The position numbers were made by a program, and so were the translations under genes. The notes beneath the pieces are model-generated. The model had not been told where the DNA came from. It worked only from the letters and a program-made list of their open reading frames with translations, and did no database searches. From contig JAQVWU010000093.1 of NCBI GenBank assembly GCA_028709565.1, positions 1 through 9,063 on the forward strand: a DNA stretch of 9,063 nucleotides. Direction: 5' to 3'. This stretch comes from Eubacteriales bacterium. Its GTDB lineage: Bacteria; Bacillota; Clostridia; Oscillospirales; CAG-272. Positions 6,786 to 9,063 of the stretch are shown here, one piece after another; the stretch's first letter is position 1; every line of letters starts with the position of its first letter.

Positions 6786-7502
6786 GTGAAGAAAGTTTTG
6801 GTTGTTGCCCTAACCGCGATGCTCGTTTGCGCGATGACATTGCCGTTATCCGCACTCGAGCTTTATTCAAACGAAATCAGCAATGTTTTTGATGATCTCC
6901 CGTCACAGTATGCGAACGCCGTGGTGATTCCTTTTGGTGACCACTGGACCGATGGGGCGACGAACGCCCGGCATGGCAATGTGTCTGGTCAGATTAACGA
7001 CTTTGATTATGTCTATCTCAAAGCCGATGATCTCGGAGATTTTTCCGTTACTTTCAATGCCGAAAAGGACGGTCTTTATGAATTCGGTTTTACCCTGATG
7101 GGATGGACCAAGAGCGTTCTCCGCACTACCAATGTAAAGATTGATGACAGCGAACTCGTTTACATCGCCTATGATTATACCGAGGAAAACCAATATCATA
7201 ACCACTATTGGTACGGTATCTCCGCCATACTGAGCGCCGGGGAACACACCATAACGCTGTCCCTTGCCGATGATTTTGACGATACCAATGTAAAATCCCT
7301 GTATTTCGCGAACTTCTTCTATATACATACCGACCTGCCCGCAGAACCCGAAGAAACGGCTCCCGAAGTGGTTGAACCGGTTGTTGAAGCCGATACCCCC
7401 GCCCCGACACAGGCTCCCCAGACCTTTGATATCGCTCTGACCGGACTGGCTGCCGCCGTTACCGCCCTCTCCGGTATCGTTATATTCAAAAAGAAGAAGT
7501 AA
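6786..7502 (+). CDS. Small secreted cell-surface protein with sortase-like PQTFD tail
   Basis: A 238-residue protein starting at GTG. Residues 1-23 form a signal peptide (MKK, hydrophobic core, cleavage likely after LSA). Residues about 25-183 form an aromatic-rich domain whose strand pattern (FSVTFNAEKDGLYEFGF, AGEHTITLSLAD, KSLYFANFFYI) resembles the beta-sandwich of carbohydrate-binding modules of the CBM6/35 type; this is fold-level impression, not a firm family match. Residues 184-210 are a Pro/Glu/Ala/Thr linker. The tail has P211-Q-T-F-D215, a hydrophobic stretch (216-234) and KKKK. This is the layout of a sortase signal, with PQTFD in place of LPxTG. Role inferred: glycan binding at the cell wall. 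It follows the hydrolase operon after 176 nt and likely has its own promoter. No catalytic motif was seen. Confidence 0.85.
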   Translation: MKKVLVVALTAMLVCAMTLPLSALELYSNEISNVFDDLPSQYANAVVIPFGDHWTDGATNARHGNVSGQINDFDYVYLKADDLGDFSVTFNAEKDGLYEFGFTLMGWTKSVLRTTNVKIDDSELVYIAYDYTEENQYHNHYWYGISAILSAGEHTITLSLADDFDDTNVKSLYFANFFYIHTDLPAEPEETAPEVVEPVVEADTPAPTQAPQTFDIALTGLAAAVTALSGIVIFKKKK

Positions 7503-7520
7503 TCTTAACGCCTGTTAATC

Positions 7521-7561
7521 AATAACCCCGCTTGCGCATAATCTGCATAAGCGGGGTTATT
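7521..7561. terminator. Bidirectional intrinsic terminator between convergent genes
   Basis: A perfect 13-bp stem, AATAACCCCGCTT (7521-7533) with AAGCGGGGTTATT (7549-7561), encloses a 15-nt loop. A/T-rich ends on both sides let it work for the plus-strand gene ending at 7502 and the minus-strand gene ending at 7576. The T-tracts are broken rather than pure, so efficiency is uncertain. Confidence 0.87.
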
Positions 7562-7575
7562 TGATGTTTAAAATA

Positions 7576-9051
7576 TTAATTACCCAGGTACGTTGCCATT
7601 GTCTTCTGCATCTGGGTCTCGGCTCTTTCCGCGGCTTTTTCATAAAGCGAAGCCAGCTGGTTTTCCTTTTTTTGAGGCAGGATATTGTCGATGATGGTGC
7701 GCAGCCCTCCCCAGTCAAATACCGAGGCGACGTCATAAATGATGTTGTTGAATATCATATCCAGCATTATGGGCGCTTTTTCATCGGGTGTATATTTTGT
7801 TTTAATTGTTATTTCATAAAAGGCGGGCATGGTAATATACATCGATTCAGCCGACAGCGCTTCCAGCAGCAGACCCGTCATTTCGATATCCCGGTTGTTT
7901 CGGGGTACGGCGCAGCCCGGCGCGTATGTATATTGGGTGGTGGTCAGGTAATTTTCCTGCTTTTCATCGAATTTAGGCTGCGGGATTATGCCGAAATCAA
8001 GGTCCTGGGTATTCTGATAGGTCATCTTGGCGCATACCAGCAGGGCATTGTAAAACAGCGCCTGATCCTGCTCGAACATAGTCGCCATATAGATATCGGG
8101 TCGGTCGGTGCCCTTTATGTCCTGCATGAAGAGGGCGATGTCGGTATCACATATAAATTCGATGAGTTTATCGGTCGTAGTGACAAGCCTGTCGGTATAC
8201 ATCCCGATAACCGGCATATCGTCACCGTCCTTTACCGAGATGCGGTTGCCGGCTCCGTAAACCATGCCGTAGAAGTTATCGTATGCCTGTGACAGCAGAC
8301 CGTATTGGTCCTCATAATCTGTAATTGAATTGCCGTTGAGGTTCTTGACCGCCGAGCGCGCCATGGAATGCATTAAATCAATGGTCCATATACCCTCGTC
8401 CACGGTATTGTACAGATTGCCGATATTATAATCCTGCGCGATATCTTTATTGAACAGGATACAATATACTCGGTATTTATCCAGCAGCATATAATCCCCG
8501 GTCATAAAATACAGATTATGTGCCAGTGAAAAATATTCGACCGCGTTATTGTCCCACCACGGCTTTTCAAGATCGACATGAGGTATGCCGATAAAATTAT
8601 AGAAATATCCGTCGGTGGCGAGCTTGGCAAGTTCGGACATTTTTTCCACACATATGTCATATGTGTCGTCATCCGCGTTTATGGACTTTTTTATTACCTC
8701 CCGCGGAGTCAAATCGCGGTATTCACCGATTTTAATGTTATAACGCTCCTCGATGTTAAAATTGCGTGTGTAAACCGCGTCATTGAGTACCTCGCCGCTT
8801 TGTTCGGCGGTATAAAACTCGAAATTTTCCAGCCACCAGGCGGTCGGAGCGTCAATATCCAGGATGAGAAACCCGGCGCCCTCATAATCGGCTTCAGGCA
8901 GCTCGGGCAGAATCTTTGTTTCCGCGGTATCGGAATCGGCTGAAAGTAAATCGGTGCCGGCCGATTCCGCCGGGGTTTGTGCAGCGCAGGAGAACGGGAG
9001 CGGGGTAACGCAGACAAGAAGCGCGAACAGTATCAGCGAAAATCGTTTCAT
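7576..9051 (-). CDS. Extracellular solute-binding protein (ABC sugar-importer type), probable lipoprotein
   Basis: A 491-residue protein with an N-terminal export signal (MKRFSLILFALLVCV) ending at PFSC, so Cys22 could be lipidated. The lipobox is imperfect, with Pro at -3, and signal peptidase I cleavage is the alternative. Body features match a clostridial family of solute-binding proteins: VLNDAVYTRNFNIEERYNI near the start of the mature protein, DTYDICV, an FNKDIAQDYNI strand, EGIWTIDLM, then DFGIIPQPKFDEKQENY and a C-terminal helical end. Such proteins catch oligosaccharides outside the cell and hand them to membrane permeases. No permease or ATPase gene lies in the window; they may lie upstream beyond the right edge or elsewhere. 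A purine-rich GGGGGAA (9057-9063) sits just before the ATG. It ends 14 bp from the shared terminator. Ligand unknown. Confidence 0.86.
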   Translation of the reverse strand: MKRFSLILFALLVCVTPLPFSCAAQTPAESAGTDLLSADSDTAETKILPELPEADYEGAGFLILDIDAPTAWWLENFEFYTAEQSGEVLNDAVYTRNFNIEERYNIKIGEYRDLTPREVIKKSINADDDTYDICVEKMSELAKLATDGYFYNFIGIPHVDLEKPWWDNNAVEYFSLAHNLYFMTGDYMLLDKYRVYCILFNKDIAQDYNIGNLYNTVDEGIWTIDLMHSMARSAVKNLNGNSITDYEDQYGLLSQAYDNFYGMVYGAGNRISVKDGDDMPVIGMYTDRLVTTTDKLIEFICDTDIALFMQDIKGTDRPDIYMATMFEQDQALFYNALLVCAKMTYQNTQDLDFGIIPQPKFDEKQENYLTTTQYTYAPGCAVPRNNRDIEMTGLLLEALSAESMYITMPAFYEITIKTKYTPDEKAPIMLDMIFNNIIYDVASVFDWGGLRTIIDNILPQKKENQLASLYEKAAERAETQMQKTMATYLGN

Positions 9052-9063
9052 ACTACTTCCCCC

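Noticed and set aside
7561..8292. 243-codon open frame on the plus strand
   Set aside because: It is entirely antisense to the well-supported solute-binding protein apart from its first bases, starts inside the terminator edge, and its product has no recognisable domain or signal.

Overview
The window looks like a carbohydrate-use locus from a low-to-mid-GC Gram-positive bacterium, most likely an uncultured gut- or rumen-type Clostridia member. The grounds are strong AGGAGG-type ribosome sites, sigma-A-like promoters, solute-binding and surface proteins of clostridial style, a C-terminal PQTFD plus hydrophobic plus Lys-rich tail, and no outer-membrane (SusC/D-like) genes. This placement is inference; no rRNA or other marker gene is present.

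Layout. (1) Positions 1-888, minus strand: a secreted beta-helix-like surface protein with an N-terminal signal peptide and a C-terminal membrane segment. Its stop codon lies off the left edge. (2) Positions 889-1163: a divergent control region with two back-to-back sigma-A-type promoters and a roughly 125-nt leader with small inverted repeats. (3) Positions 1164-6609, plus strand: a three-gene operon encoding a cytoplasmic GH2 glycosidase of the beta-galactosidase/beta-glucuronidase type, a URO-D/MtaA-fold protein, and a GHL6/GH42-like putative glycoside hydrolase with a beta-galactosidase trimerisation-like domain. (4) Positions 6610-6785: an AT-rich promoter region. (5) Positions 6786-7502, plus strand: a small secreted protein with a beta-sandwich-like body, a Pro/Glu-rich linker and a sortase-like tail. 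(6) Positions 7521-7561: a perfect 13-bp stem terminator shared by two convergent genes. (7) Positions 7576-9051, minus strand: an extracellular solute-binding protein of the ABC sugar-importer type.

How they may work together (inference): surface and secreted proteins bind or display glycan, the solute-binding protein passes oligosaccharides to an importer encoded elsewhere, and the two signal-less hydrolases cut them in the cytoplasm. The role of the URO-D-like protein between the two hydrolases is not explained by known pathways, and it is the most interesting part of the window. No tRNA, rRNA, CRISPR array, insertion sequence or phage gene was seen.
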